Shown here piece by piece: positions 21,601 through 31,623 of a stretch of DNA of 64,000 nt. The notes beneath the pieces are model-generated. The model was not told where the DNA came from. It did not search any database and saw nothing but the letters and a program-made list of their open reading frames with translations. A program made the translations under genes and the position numbers. Position 1 is the stretch's first letter. The number at the start of each line of letters is the position of its first letter. Source of the stretch: Eutreptiella sp. 'Long Island Sound 2002' (taxonomy: Eukaryota > Euglenozoa > Euglenophyceae > Eutreptiales > Eutreptiaceae); NCBI GenBank assembly GCA_964036045.1, contig OZ038379.1, positions 19,439,017 through 19,503,016 on the forward strand, written 5' to 3'.

Positions 21601-24600
21601 CAGTGGGACGTGCATGCACAATGCCGAGGGGAGGTCAATCGGAACAACTCTTTGCTTTCAATTGCGTGGGTGGCACTGCTGACTGGGATGAGGAGGTTCC
21701 ATTGAATGAAAAAAAGGTCTGGTCATCACTCCATCGGCCGATGCCAGATCAGGTTAGGTTGCTCATTTCAGATTCTCTTTCTATACTTGAAATAGCTGGG
21801 GCGGTAAGCGTGTCCCAATTTCGACTGCATGTCCCAGTTTCGTCTGATGATGCGACTTTTGCCCAGCAGGCAATGCATGAGGGGCATTCTGGGGAAGCTT
21901 TCAGTCAACCCAGCCCATTCTCAAACTGTGAATGGGAAAGCATCCAAAGCGCACTCCTCTACATCTGCATCTAGTGCATCAATGCATCCGCGCATTCGTG
22001 TGTATCCCCTTCATGAGGCCCGCTGCCTCCACCTGTGGCACCAAGACAAGTAGCTCGTGAGCCTCGGCCCCCACAGGTACGTGACAAGCCAAGTGGGTTT
22101 GGGCTGTAGGTCAGGAGGTGGCATGGGGAGGGGGATTAACATAGAACGAAACAACGGCAGGAAGCGTTCGGCCGACGACTGCAAAACGCATCGCGAAAGG
22201 AGTGTCATGATATTGCAGCCCTCGGATGCTCTGAGATACAGTGAATTGCTAGAGACAGGAGAAGGTACTAGACACGGGTAGTGGTGCAATACCAGACATG
22301 TAGATATGCTGGCCGGCACAGCAGCAGCAAACGCTTGGTGTGCAATATCCTCAAGTCAGATGACGATCTCTTCGGTGTTGGCACATTCTAAGTCTCTAGG
22401 ACTACCAGCATAGTCTGTGGCTCCGCTGCCCATTCCTGGACCAGGCCCTCGGAGCATTGGTACGCATCTTCTTCCAGTGCAGGGTTGTCCACTGCCCTGC
22501 CCAGGGCCACCGTGTGCGCGCCCGCCAGTTCTTGCGTAGCCGGCGCACACAGAACGTCTGCAAGTCTCTCACATCAGCGCGGAGGGAGACGCAACAGCTT
22601 GCCTGATGCCTATGCCCTAATAACCGCCGTCGGAAAACGCCAACCGACGTGGTCGTCGAGCGACTACCAACTGGGTTTCCTACCGACGCGGCAGGGCCCC
22701 TTTGTGCCGGCTTGAACCCATCAACTGAGCATTGCAATCAAAGCACCTACATCTAAACGCTACGCGCCGGGATTCCGTCAGCAGATGCTGCTAACCCGCG
22801 GGGCGGTTCGCTGCCTCGCCGCTGTGACTATCCCACACGATTAGGCGCGCAAACAAATCGCACTTACTGTACTCAGCGCCCATGGGTGCCAGCAATGGAG
22901 CACTTGGGGTTGGAGGAAACGTCCTCCGACAGTGAGGTGCCATCGGACATTGGGATTGGGAGAGAAGGGGATGAGCAGTGAGGAAGGGCAGTCAAATTGC
23001 AGTGCAGATGTCAGTGACGCACGGCGTTTTGGTATTTGTTTGGTTAGCATTTTTGTTATCTGGCGTACCTGGCGTCCAAGGAAGGCTCGAGACTGTCCCA
23101 GATCAGAGGTGAGTGCAGACGGCATGGGATTTCGGCCCCACAGTGCACATGTGCTCCCTTTCATAGGTCCCTCGTCCTGCAATACCCCACCACTGCATAT
23201 GTCACCCACAACACACGCCGTTTCTAGTATGCCGCGTAGTAGTAGTGCGCGATCCCCATACATCCCCTTGCCTCTGTGGATGTTCCGTCCCTTTGTCGAC
23301 AGCACTTACGTACCAATCTTATTCTACAGGAGTTTCTATGTCCGGAGGCAGAGCAACAGGACGACAGACCGGCTGGGGGAAATGAGGGCAGCGTCCGACC
23401 TGCGAAGTGGTACCTCCGTTCTGGTCCCAAATGGCGCCGAAGTTTTGTGACACAAAACCATTTCCTCGTTCTTTGCCTTCGCTGTCGTGCAGAGGGGGAG
23501 ACAAAAGGCGAGCAAACGTCAACCTACTAAAATGGGCAATTATATGGTTCACTCACTGACTGAAGCAGCCCTTCAAATACATGCAATTCAGAGAAACGGT
23601 AATGCCACATTTGCGCTGCACTCAATGGGTGCATAATCCAATTTGGCACTTTGCTGCTGTTATGCTGGGCGGAGGAAATGACATTCACAAAAAGAAAGAG
23701 GACAGATTGGGTCCTTCAATGGCATTCGCGAGTTGTCGCATGCACTGACCATTGCATACACCGAGTACTGTGCTTGAGCATCGGACTACTGTGTGCATGG
23801 CACAATGTCATGGGAACAAGGGGATAGGATCAGGGCTGTTGTGCACCCGGCTGCATCCAGTCGTCCAGGGGTCCAACGGAGCGTGGATGGACCATTAATT
23901 TTGGGAGTTCGCAGAGTGGGTCATGGTGCTGTGTAGACTCCTGTACAAATCAAACGAATCTCTGCAGCATGAAAGGATACCACGCCAAGTGCTGGTCCCT
24001 ATCAACCAAGCGGGCCGACTCTACATAGGCCCCTCAGAGCAAGGTTAGCCCACCCCCTGTGTGACATTCCGTCTGGTTGTTGTTTCTTTACGGGGCCCTG
24101 GACAGTCACCCGTTCTTCCCTTCGCATGTTGCGCCGGGTCGCTGCTTTCTGTCGGGCGCTGCGGCCTGTGCTCCTGCTGGTGTCGCTTCCACGTTTGCGG
24201 AGCCCAGTGGTTGGTGTGCTGGAGCTGTGCTGGATGTGGCGGGATGTGCCGTTTGCGCGTCAGCAGCGCCCAGTAGTTGGCGTATTGACGGTGTGCTGGT
24301 TGTTGTGGGGGCCGTTTGACTGTTTTTGCTGTCTACACACCTCCGTCCTCAGGCCATCCACAACCTGCCTCGCTGCGGTTCCGTGTGCGTGAGGCCCGGG
24401 TGCCCTGCTCCTCCACGCGTTGTCCCGGACGTCCACCACATACGCTCCCCCACTCCGTGGGTCGCGCGTGCGCAGGGGGTTAGCCCCACCGCCCCCTTTG
24501 CGCAAGCATGGGTCAGGAGCACTGGGTCACAGTGCACAGACAGGACTGTCCTTACTCATGACCTGAGGTGGATCATTATGCAGAGGAGGCACATTGCACA

Positions 24601-24650
24601 AAGGGCAATACACAAGAGCACATTGCAGAGGCCTATAGCACAGTGTTGTT
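18641..24650. other. 6-kb region with no supported gene
   Basis: Several frames remain open for long stretches: minus 20079-19267 (270 codons), plus 20114-20689 (191) and plus 21042-21974 (310). Each lacks an ATG near its start, a recognisable domain and flanking splice signals. A transposon terminus lies at 18764. The block 22850-23050 is repeated in diverged form at 28055-28210 (landmarks GGGTTGGAGG and GATGTCAG.GACACACG.CGTTT). I annotate the ORFs as unproven. Confidence 0.4.
18764..18860. mobile_element. Solo terminus of the GC-hairpin transposon family
   Basis: Begins GGGGGAGTG and continues to GCCGCGCGCTACTTTGTAG, then TTTTTACCCTCTCCC, which matches the terminus of the DDE element at 24651. 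No coding region follows. Confidence 0.55.
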
Positions 24651-25601
24651 GGGGGGGTGTTTGCCCGGCGCGCGCCTGGTGCGCTACTTTTGTATTAACT
24701 ATCCCGGCTTTAACCCCGGATTTACCCTCTCCCCAAAGGAGACCCCCAAGTCGACCAGAGTGGACCGCAAACCTGACCTACAAAGCCCGCTGTATAAGTC
24801 AAAATAGCTGAATTCAACAACAATATGTATCCATCATGCATTGCTAATAAACAACTTGTTCCCCACAAGTGTGGGCATCGATGCGTTCATCACAATAATG
24901 CTCCTGGCACTCACCACAGACTGTGATGGTGGAGCGCTTCTGACAACACAAGTCACACACATCTGCCTCATCCTCTCCCTCATCTTGCGTGGCGGCTGAG
25001 TTGCCTTTATCAGTGCAAACATGGGGCAGGACATGGTCCCATGGCCCATAAGGAGGGTGACGGACCTGACTCTGAATGCAAAATTGCGTGAAATGTAATG
25101 AAACACGCACACACTGGTGCAACTCATTAGGGCCGCCACGCCACATGTTCCTAACCAAACCCCAATGCCACAACTGTCCAAACAAATGCTCAATGCGTGC
25201 CCTATACCACCCATGCACATCATTGTACGCTTGTTGCCGGGCCGTCAAAGTTCCAATCTTTCTTCCAATGAATGGCACAATGACATGAATCCGGCCTTTA
25301 TGAGTGCCGTCATGGCCCCCAATCTCAAAATCAAAGAAATCACCACGGGTACGAGACAGTCCGTACCCATCCAAATCATAACATCAGCAGATGTCCCCGG
25401 GGCCAAGGGGCAAATCCATACAATGTTGCCCAACATATCAACGGCAACGGTTACCTTGTAAACATGCGACGCATACTTAGGATTCCACAAGTCAACACTC
25501 TATATGCCACTCCATATGTTCCCCGTAGGTACTGAAATTACCGAAGCAAAGCTCAAGGCAGCTTTGGGTTCCCCGAAGGTGCTTCCTTAGCACTCACCCC
25601 C
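24651..25601 (-). mobile_element. Decayed DDE (PIF/Harbinger-like) DNA transposon
   Basis: Left end GGGGGGGTGTTTGCC followed by a GC hairpin (CCGGCGCGCGCC) and GCGCTACTTTTG; right end ...GCACTCACCCCC. The ends share G5 and AGTG in inverted order. Inside is a minus-strand transposase pseudogene. No target duplication is visible. Units related to the 84-bp satellite follow immediately to the right. Confidence 0.6.
24844..25499 (-). pseudogene. DDE transposase with C-terminal Cys/His finger
   Basis: The N-terminal side reads VYKVTVAVDMLGNIV and PLAPGTSADVMIW, and the rest reads HVIVPFIGRKIGTLT, then TARQQAYNDVHGWYRARIEHLFG, as in the DDE_Tnp_4 fold (the Glu in RARIEHLFG is the likely third acidic residue). 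The C-terminus has CDLC, VCGEC and EHYC, a zinc-finger-like tail. Two lesions are visible: a stop TAG at 25500-25502 that cuts off the N-terminal part, and a one-base frame change near 25370. Not functional as it stands. A homologous tail is found at 63678. Confidence 0.7.
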
Positions 25602-25800
25602 AGAAGTGGTTAACGTAGATGCTCCGGCTTCCTTTGTCACTCAGCATGGCTACATAACCCCTGCCGCCTCGGGGGCCCACGTGTGGACGGAATGGCCACA
25701 TCACTCCTACCTTCTCGGGGATCCCCACACAGGGACAAAATCAGAAGTGGCTACATCACCCCTTGCCTTCTCGGGGGTCCCCATGGTGGGGAGAGACCAA
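25602..25800. repeat. Diverged units of the 84-bp satellite family
   Basis: Words CTACATCACCCCTTGCC, TCTCGGGGGTCCCCA and GGGACAAAATCAGAAGTGG recur two to three times beside the DDE element. The same arrangement is seen beside the second element copy at 63780-64000. Confidence 0.7.
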
Positions 25801-26265
25801 TATGGCTACATCATGAAGAAAAAAAAAGGGTAAAAATAGTTGAAAACAGGTAAAAAAAAGGGGGGGGGACAATTCAAATATGCCACATCCAAAGTGCATC
25901 AGAACCTAATAAAAACCCCGGTATGGAACAAAACACTTGTGGAAAAGGGCATTCCCCATATCCCCAACCGGTAAGGGGCCACGCAAAAAGTGTGGTTTAC
26001 GGCTCCGTATCAAAAGTGGCCCAAAAAGATGGCCGGCGCGCTGCTGCTCCCCCTTTAGCATTCTCTCACTGCTCCTAATTTGAATTTGAGACCTGGAAGC
26101 CAGCAGAATAGGAGCCCTTTACAACATTGCGTCTCGTCCGGGAGGAAATCCTGCATGTGCTCCACTGGTGACGTTGTTGTTACGTGCATTGTTGGGCCTT
26201 TGCCACATGGGAATGAGTTCCGGCACAAAGACTCGTACCACTGATTTTCGGATACTATGTACTAT

Positions 26266-26345
26266 GGGGGAGTGTTTGCCCCACGCGCGCGAGGCGCACT
26301 ACTGTTGTGCGTTCTTGGGGGTCCCAAGGAAACCCCCAAAACGCT
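26266..26345. mobile_element. Solo terminus of the GC-hairpin transposon family
   Basis: GGGGGAGTGTTTGCCCCACG, then CGCGCGAGGCGCACTACTG, closely matches the left end at 24651. No internal ORF or opposite end was found. Confidence 0.5.
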
Positions 26346-27744
26346 GAAGTTGTTCCCATCGCGCGCACTGGGGATCAGGGAGCAGCTGGGAAGCCCCACC
26401 ACTGAAAACTTTGCAAACCAGCATGAGATGTCTGAAAAATCGCAATGTTGGGGGTGAACCCTGACTCCTTGGGTGGCCACCGTCTGGTGGTGGCATCAGC
26501 ACATCGAAGTCCATGAGGGGCCTTATTTTTGGGGCTGGCCTCGGTACAAACCAGCAGCAATCTACAGAGAGACACTCAGGAGATATTCCCTGACTCTACA
26601 CTAGCAGGTCTGTGCACACGCCCTGGCACTCTACAGGTAATCGCAGCTCTACTCAAATTCACTCATCACTTGCCCACACATACCACACAAAGCAGGGGCG
26701 AAGGAGTAGCATCTCAAGGAGCTGGCGAGTAGCTGCTTCATGGGCCAGGGAATAGCACCTCCAAAGCGGCACCCTTAGGGGCGAGGGAGCAGCACCTCTA
26801 TAGGCTACCCACCCGCGCCATCCTGCATGCTCTTCTTCAAGATGGTAACCCAAACCTCTGCTGCCGCAGCAGCTGTTGCCCAACTTGCCATGCAGCACCT
26901 CTATCCCCACCCTCTCCTTATGACACCCACTGCCAAACAGCTGGGACCTTCGCTCTGTTGTGCATAGGAGGGCCATTGCCACTCGACGGTCACCAAGACT
27001 GTGCGGATATCTCTGTACTGACGCATGGCATTGCAGTCGCAAGAAGTGTAGCTACACATGGTCAGGGGCCACAAGGCAAATGGGGGGGGGGGGGATGAGT
27101 AAAAGGAGGCTGCAAAGGGGATGGCCTGGGATGCGAAAGAAGGCGCAATGCAGCCACTAACAGGCGACCATGACCGCGGAAAGGGCAGCCGGTGAACACC
27201 AAGCGACACAAGTAACCCAAGCGGCTGCCTGTTGGCCTCGTCCCCCACTCCAGTACCTACGACCGTCCGAGTGGCCATCACACACCACACGCCTAACTAG
27301 GGCACGCTCATGGTCGCGGGCCGATGTCGACGATGGAGCTGGCTGGCAAGGGACGGGGGTGGCGGTGGCGCTGTGCCAGGGCGCCGACAGCAAGGACTTG
27401 GAAGGGTGGTCCAAACGTGGAGAAACACGGGGTCGGAAGTGCTTATCGGCGAGGCCTGGGTCGGAGGGTCGAGTCCCATGCACGGCAGAAATTGTACTAT
27501 GGGTCACCGGAGGACATGAAGGATCCGCTGCGGCCTAATGGACCTGGATTAGGGATGCCCTGCACCGTTCCCACGACAGGTGGAGCTGAGGGTGCCCCGA
27601 GAAATCATGGTTCATACAGCGGGGGAAGGGGAGAGGGGGTAGCTCGGACAAGGCTTAGGCCATAGACATACCCGAATCTCCTGCATGGGACATCTTTGCG
27701 CGTCATGATGCTTGATCTTTGTGACAACAATCACTTGGAATGGG

Positions 27745-27945
27745 TCAGAACCAGGCAAAGGCCCACGGCTGGAGGCAGATGGACGGTCCACAGCCACTTG
27801 AGGATTCAACACACAAAGTGGACTCTGATGGACACTCAAATTGGTCTGCAAACAGTTTCGATGCCGAAACATCAACGGCCCCTATGAGGAAGCCTTGAAC
27901 AAGGCGGGGCTTGGCCATGAGAGCGAAAACCCTGCAGTCGTGCAC
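27745..27945 (-). pseudogene. Possible DDE-transposase fragment
   Basis: A 66-codon open stretch containing VHDCRVFALM, reminiscent of the G-S-x-H-D-S-R-V-F block of Tnp_4-type transposases, with no flanking support. Could be chance. Confidence 0.2.
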
Positions 27946-29480
27946 AGTTTTGTCACGTCATCAAGCAGAGTCATGACAGCACCGGCCCGGCGCCGCAGGC
28001 CCCCACAAAAGTGGTTCGCAACAGGTGTCGTTCGGCACGCAGTTGAATGGCACCCACCGCACTAGACGCCCACGGGCGCCAGCGTAGAAGGACTGGGGGT
28101 TGGAGGCAATGCCCTCCGCCCAGTCCCCTGCTGTCGGACAGTGGAGCTCGAGATGGGCCTGGGCAGTCAGAGTGCACAACCGATGTCAGCGACACACGCC
28201 GTTTGGAGGAGGGGATTGAGGGAGGAGGACTTGGGTGCAGAGTGGCCCACGGAGAAGGGGCAGAGGAAGGGGCAGCAGGGCGCGGCTTGGCCATAGATCA
28301 GTGATCGTCACTACCCTCCAGAGTCACTCTGGCACACGAGACTGTGGCCCAGTTCTCAACGCCGCGAAGCTGCGGGCACACTCTGTCTAGGCCGACCGGC
28401 AAAGCGCCGTGAGGCGGCCTCACTGATTGGGTCTCGGGTCAGCAGAGGGCCTTGAGGGGCGCAGCTTGGCCATAGATCGGCGATGGTCGTCACCCTCGAG
28501 AGTCAGTCAGGGTGCGGCTTGGACAAGGGGGAGGTACGGAGCGGATACCCCACTAAACCCGCTGCGCCTGTCGGTCAGACAGGTCGGGGTGGAGGCGCTT
28601 GGGGGAGGTGTGGGGGAGGATCGCACACCCTCACGCGGCACCTGGGGCTCCTGGGCCTGGAAGCGCGCGGGGGTGCGGCAGTCACAACGGTTTTGGGGGG
28701 CTACACACAAATGTCAGATGGCGGGCAGGGCACAGGGCTCGTCTTATGAGCCCGGCGACCCTCCTGGGGCGTGCGCCGTGGAATAAGGGGTGCCGTTTGG
28801 GGGACAGACGCCCGGCGCCTACAAAGCGAAGGGCCCACGCGCGGTATCGCCAGCCCAATCCGGCGGGTGTCGGGTGCAGGGCAAAGAAGCGAAAGGAGGC
28901 GCGAACCCTCTCCTGAAAGCAGGACACAGAGCCAGGACCCTCTTGAAGGTCAGCAAAAAAAATTCCGTTACACTTCGCACAGCAGTCGACCGACAGCGCC
29001 AGGCCAGCCAACAAGAGCGGCTCGCCAATCAGTGACGTGGGCGCCTACTCGATTAAATATCCAACCGACAGCAGTTGGCGGTTGCAAGACAGCACCAGTG
29101 TTTTGGCTGCCAGCATTTGGCGATTGGCCGCCGGCAGTTGGCCCGCAACCCCCGGCCCAGAACGCCGTCATTTGGGCATCACACACCCGGATCCCACTGC
29201 GCACTCGGTTGGCCAGGTATGCAGAGCCCAAGATCGAGGGGACCAGCGTGGCTCCCTCAAGCACACAACGCCACGGGGCGTTTGGGCGCCCCGGTGGAGG
29301 ATATCGCCCCAGGCCCGCCGGCATTCCTTCATCGGTGCTGGTGTTCAGACCAATACAACTTGCGGGGGGCGAATGCAGGGGAACCGCGACTCGCCGGTCA
29401 CGGTGACGCGCCGACGGCCATCGGCCATGGGGCGTCTCTCAACGCATTGGCCTCCGAGACCGCTCTGGTACCGGGAGGCC

Positions 29481-30080
29481 TCAGTGCAACGGGGCGTTGC
29501 GGCTGCGGTGCACAGTGGGTAGCCAGTTGAAGTCCTGTTTGCTGTCGAGATCGATCCACCGCGAGTTCTGAAGGCCCGTGGGATGCTCCACGTTGACCTT
29601 CGGCTTCGCCGTTTTGTTGCTGAGGTGAAAGCGGAAGCCGCCCACGTTGTTGCCGCTATGGGTCTTGCTGTTGGTGCGGGGTGGCGGCGGGGGCTTGGCC
29701 CCGTCAACGTCCCCTACGCTGCTCTTCCACTTGACGAAAAGGTCGTACGCCTTATCCAAGTCGTCTTGCTGTTGCTCCAGGAAGGCCTTCCATGGAGAAC
29801 TGCTAGCTGCGTTGTCTAAGGAAGAGGGGGCGGTCAGTTGCGTGTTGGGCCTGGCAATTTCACGCACCGGTGCGGCGGGGGGTTTGGGTATGGGTATGGG
29901 CAGGACCGGCGGGGGGTATGGGTATGGGTATGGGCTGGACCCTTCTGCCAGGACCCCGCCATGCCAGGCCACGCCGGGCCATGCTACCACGCACGCTTGG
30001 AGGATCCTGGTTGCCTCTTCGGGTCCGCGAGGCCGCAGGGGTGGTGCCACTGCCGCCTTCGCAATAGACGAGTGAAACAT
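29481..30080 (-). CDS. Uncharacterised protein, 199 residues
   Basis: A single open frame from ATG at 30080 to TGA at 29481. The N-terminal third includes a PYPYPYPPP/PIPIPKPP stretch encoded by a GGGTAT-type repeat. The second half is charged and protein-like: WKAFLEQQQDDLDKAYDLF, VGGFRFHLSNKT and NSRWIDLDSKQDFNWLP. An alternative start would be an exon beginning after TCTTCCTTAG near 29820, which would exclude the Pro/Tyr repeat. I recognise no family. Codon use is GC-rich like the neighbouring minus-strand genes. Whether upstream exons exist is unknown. Confidence 0.45.
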   Translation of the reverse strand: MFHSSIAKAAVAPPLRPRGPEEATRILQACVVAWPGVAWHGGVLAEGSSPYPYPYPPPVLPIPIPKPPAAPVREIARPNTQLTAPSSLDNAASSSPWKAFLEQQQDDLDKAYDLFVKWKSSVGDVDGAKPPPPPRTNSKTHSGNNVGGFRFHLSNKTAKPKVNVEHPTGLQNSRWIDLDSKQDFNWLPTVHRSRNAPLH

Positions 30081-31623
30081 TCGGGGGGCTTAATCCTAAC
30101 CATGTCACTTCATGGTGGCTGCCACCAGACGGGGATCGTCCAATTGATGTGACCGCCGGGGTGAATGCCGCGCACATGCAGGGTGATGACAGGGCGGTCC
30201 TCATATCGGACTGGTACCACTGTAGGTCCTCACACAGTGAGGCTTGGACCCTGTCCAAACACTCCTGAGCCATAGGCTAAGGGTCACAAGCTCTCAGAAG
30301 GGTCCCTTGCTACCCTCGCGGAGGACTGACCTGACCGGGTGAGCCACAGGCCACATTCTCCTCTGGTGTGCATCCACAGCCACTTGGGACAACCAGGAGG
30401 GTTAACCCACAGGTCCACAAGACCCCTTGTGACAGTGAGAACCATGGACAATCCAGAGGGACCGTCCCACACATACATGGTGGCCCGTCGGGGGGCTGAG
30501 ACGCCGGGCTCCTGGCCACTCGTACTCAGGGGTACCCCGAACAGGGCCCGTATGTGACCCCCACCCCTCTGTTCTGAAGCCGGGCTCTCCTGGAGACCGC
30601 GGCTGGCAACCCTATTTCTTCCACTTGGTCTGGCAGTGGTAGGGCTGCCCCATGCAGATAGCACCTTCCCCAGGGGGTGGTGGTCCCTGGTGGTGGAGGC
30701 CCCCTGTCCAGGCCCGCCTGACTCATCTGACTGTGGCGCCGGGGGGGGGGGGGGACCTAATTAAAAAACAGACAAATGCGGCACGGGGGGGAGGTGCCAT
30801 GAGAGCTGAGCGAGTGTGCCTGTTGGTTCTTCCGGTTGTACGTACATGTTCGCCTTTTGAGGAGGCAATCCTCCACTTGTGGACTGGTGAGTGGGTTGTC
30901 CACCCGTTGGGTTGGGGGTGGAGGGGGCGGTTTGACAAAAATGCAAGCCAGGTCGGCTAACCCCAACAGCCGGGGAAAATGATTTTCACTAGGTGAGGGC
31001 GCGGCAGTTGTCCCGCTACTCACGAATGCTGCTTCTGCCCCTTGGCCTCCCTCCCACGCCGGCGCCAGCATGCTCCACATAAAATCTTTTCCCAACACAG
31101 CGGAGTTTAGAGGGTGCTCACCACCAACAATGCGGGGAATGTACCACAGGGCCAGGGGGTTCCGGATCACCAAGTGTTACCCATCAGCGGTGCACAGCAT
31201 GTCCAGGCATTTTGCTGGTTGTTTCCGGGGTTTTCTGCCTGGGGCAGTGTGCCGGGTTGCTCCACCAAGGCCCTTCAGTGGGGCCTGGGTAGTTGTGTAC
31301 CGTGTGGTGCGACTGTGCTCTAGTTCTGGGGCAGTTTCGCAAGGCCTGAAGCCCTTGCCACTCACCCACCCTCTGCCAATTCCCATGCCATTGCTACCCC
31401 ATAGACGGTAACACGTGTGTGCATTCCCTGCGCATGCCTGCCAACCGAAGCGTAACGGACCCTCAGAACGCAAGCTGTCATGCGGCATGCGGCATGGGTC
31501 CGTCTCGATCGCCACAGCATACGTTCCTGGCCTTTTGGATAAATTGGAGTCCATATCATGTCGTGATACATCCAGCACGGCCGGATAAGAAACTAGACTA
31601 ATTTTCCCACGACAGAGTCCCCA
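30081..31623. other. Intergenic stretch, no gene seen
   Basis: Mixed sequence with a G-run at 30738-30753. No domain or phase-consistent exon detected. Confidence 0.45.

Larger units (their letters stand above)
25801..29480. other. Region without a supported gene
   Basis: Contains a solo transposon terminus at 26266 (GGGGGAGTGTTTGCC with a CGCGCGCG core), a G-run at 27083-27094 and a possible transposase scrap at 27745-27945. It also holds a short dispersed repeat in two copies (28284-28332 and 28462-28512, landmark TTGGCCATAGATC.G.GAT) that recurs at 44082. GC-rich overlapping frames at 28770-29410 show no domain. Confidence 0.45.

Noticed and set aside
19267-21974. Three open frames of 190-310 codons (minus 20079-19267, plus 20114-20689, plus 21042-21974)
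   Set aside because: No ATG near the start, no domain and overlapping open antisense frames; their length is notable, so they are mentioned in the region entry but not called genes.
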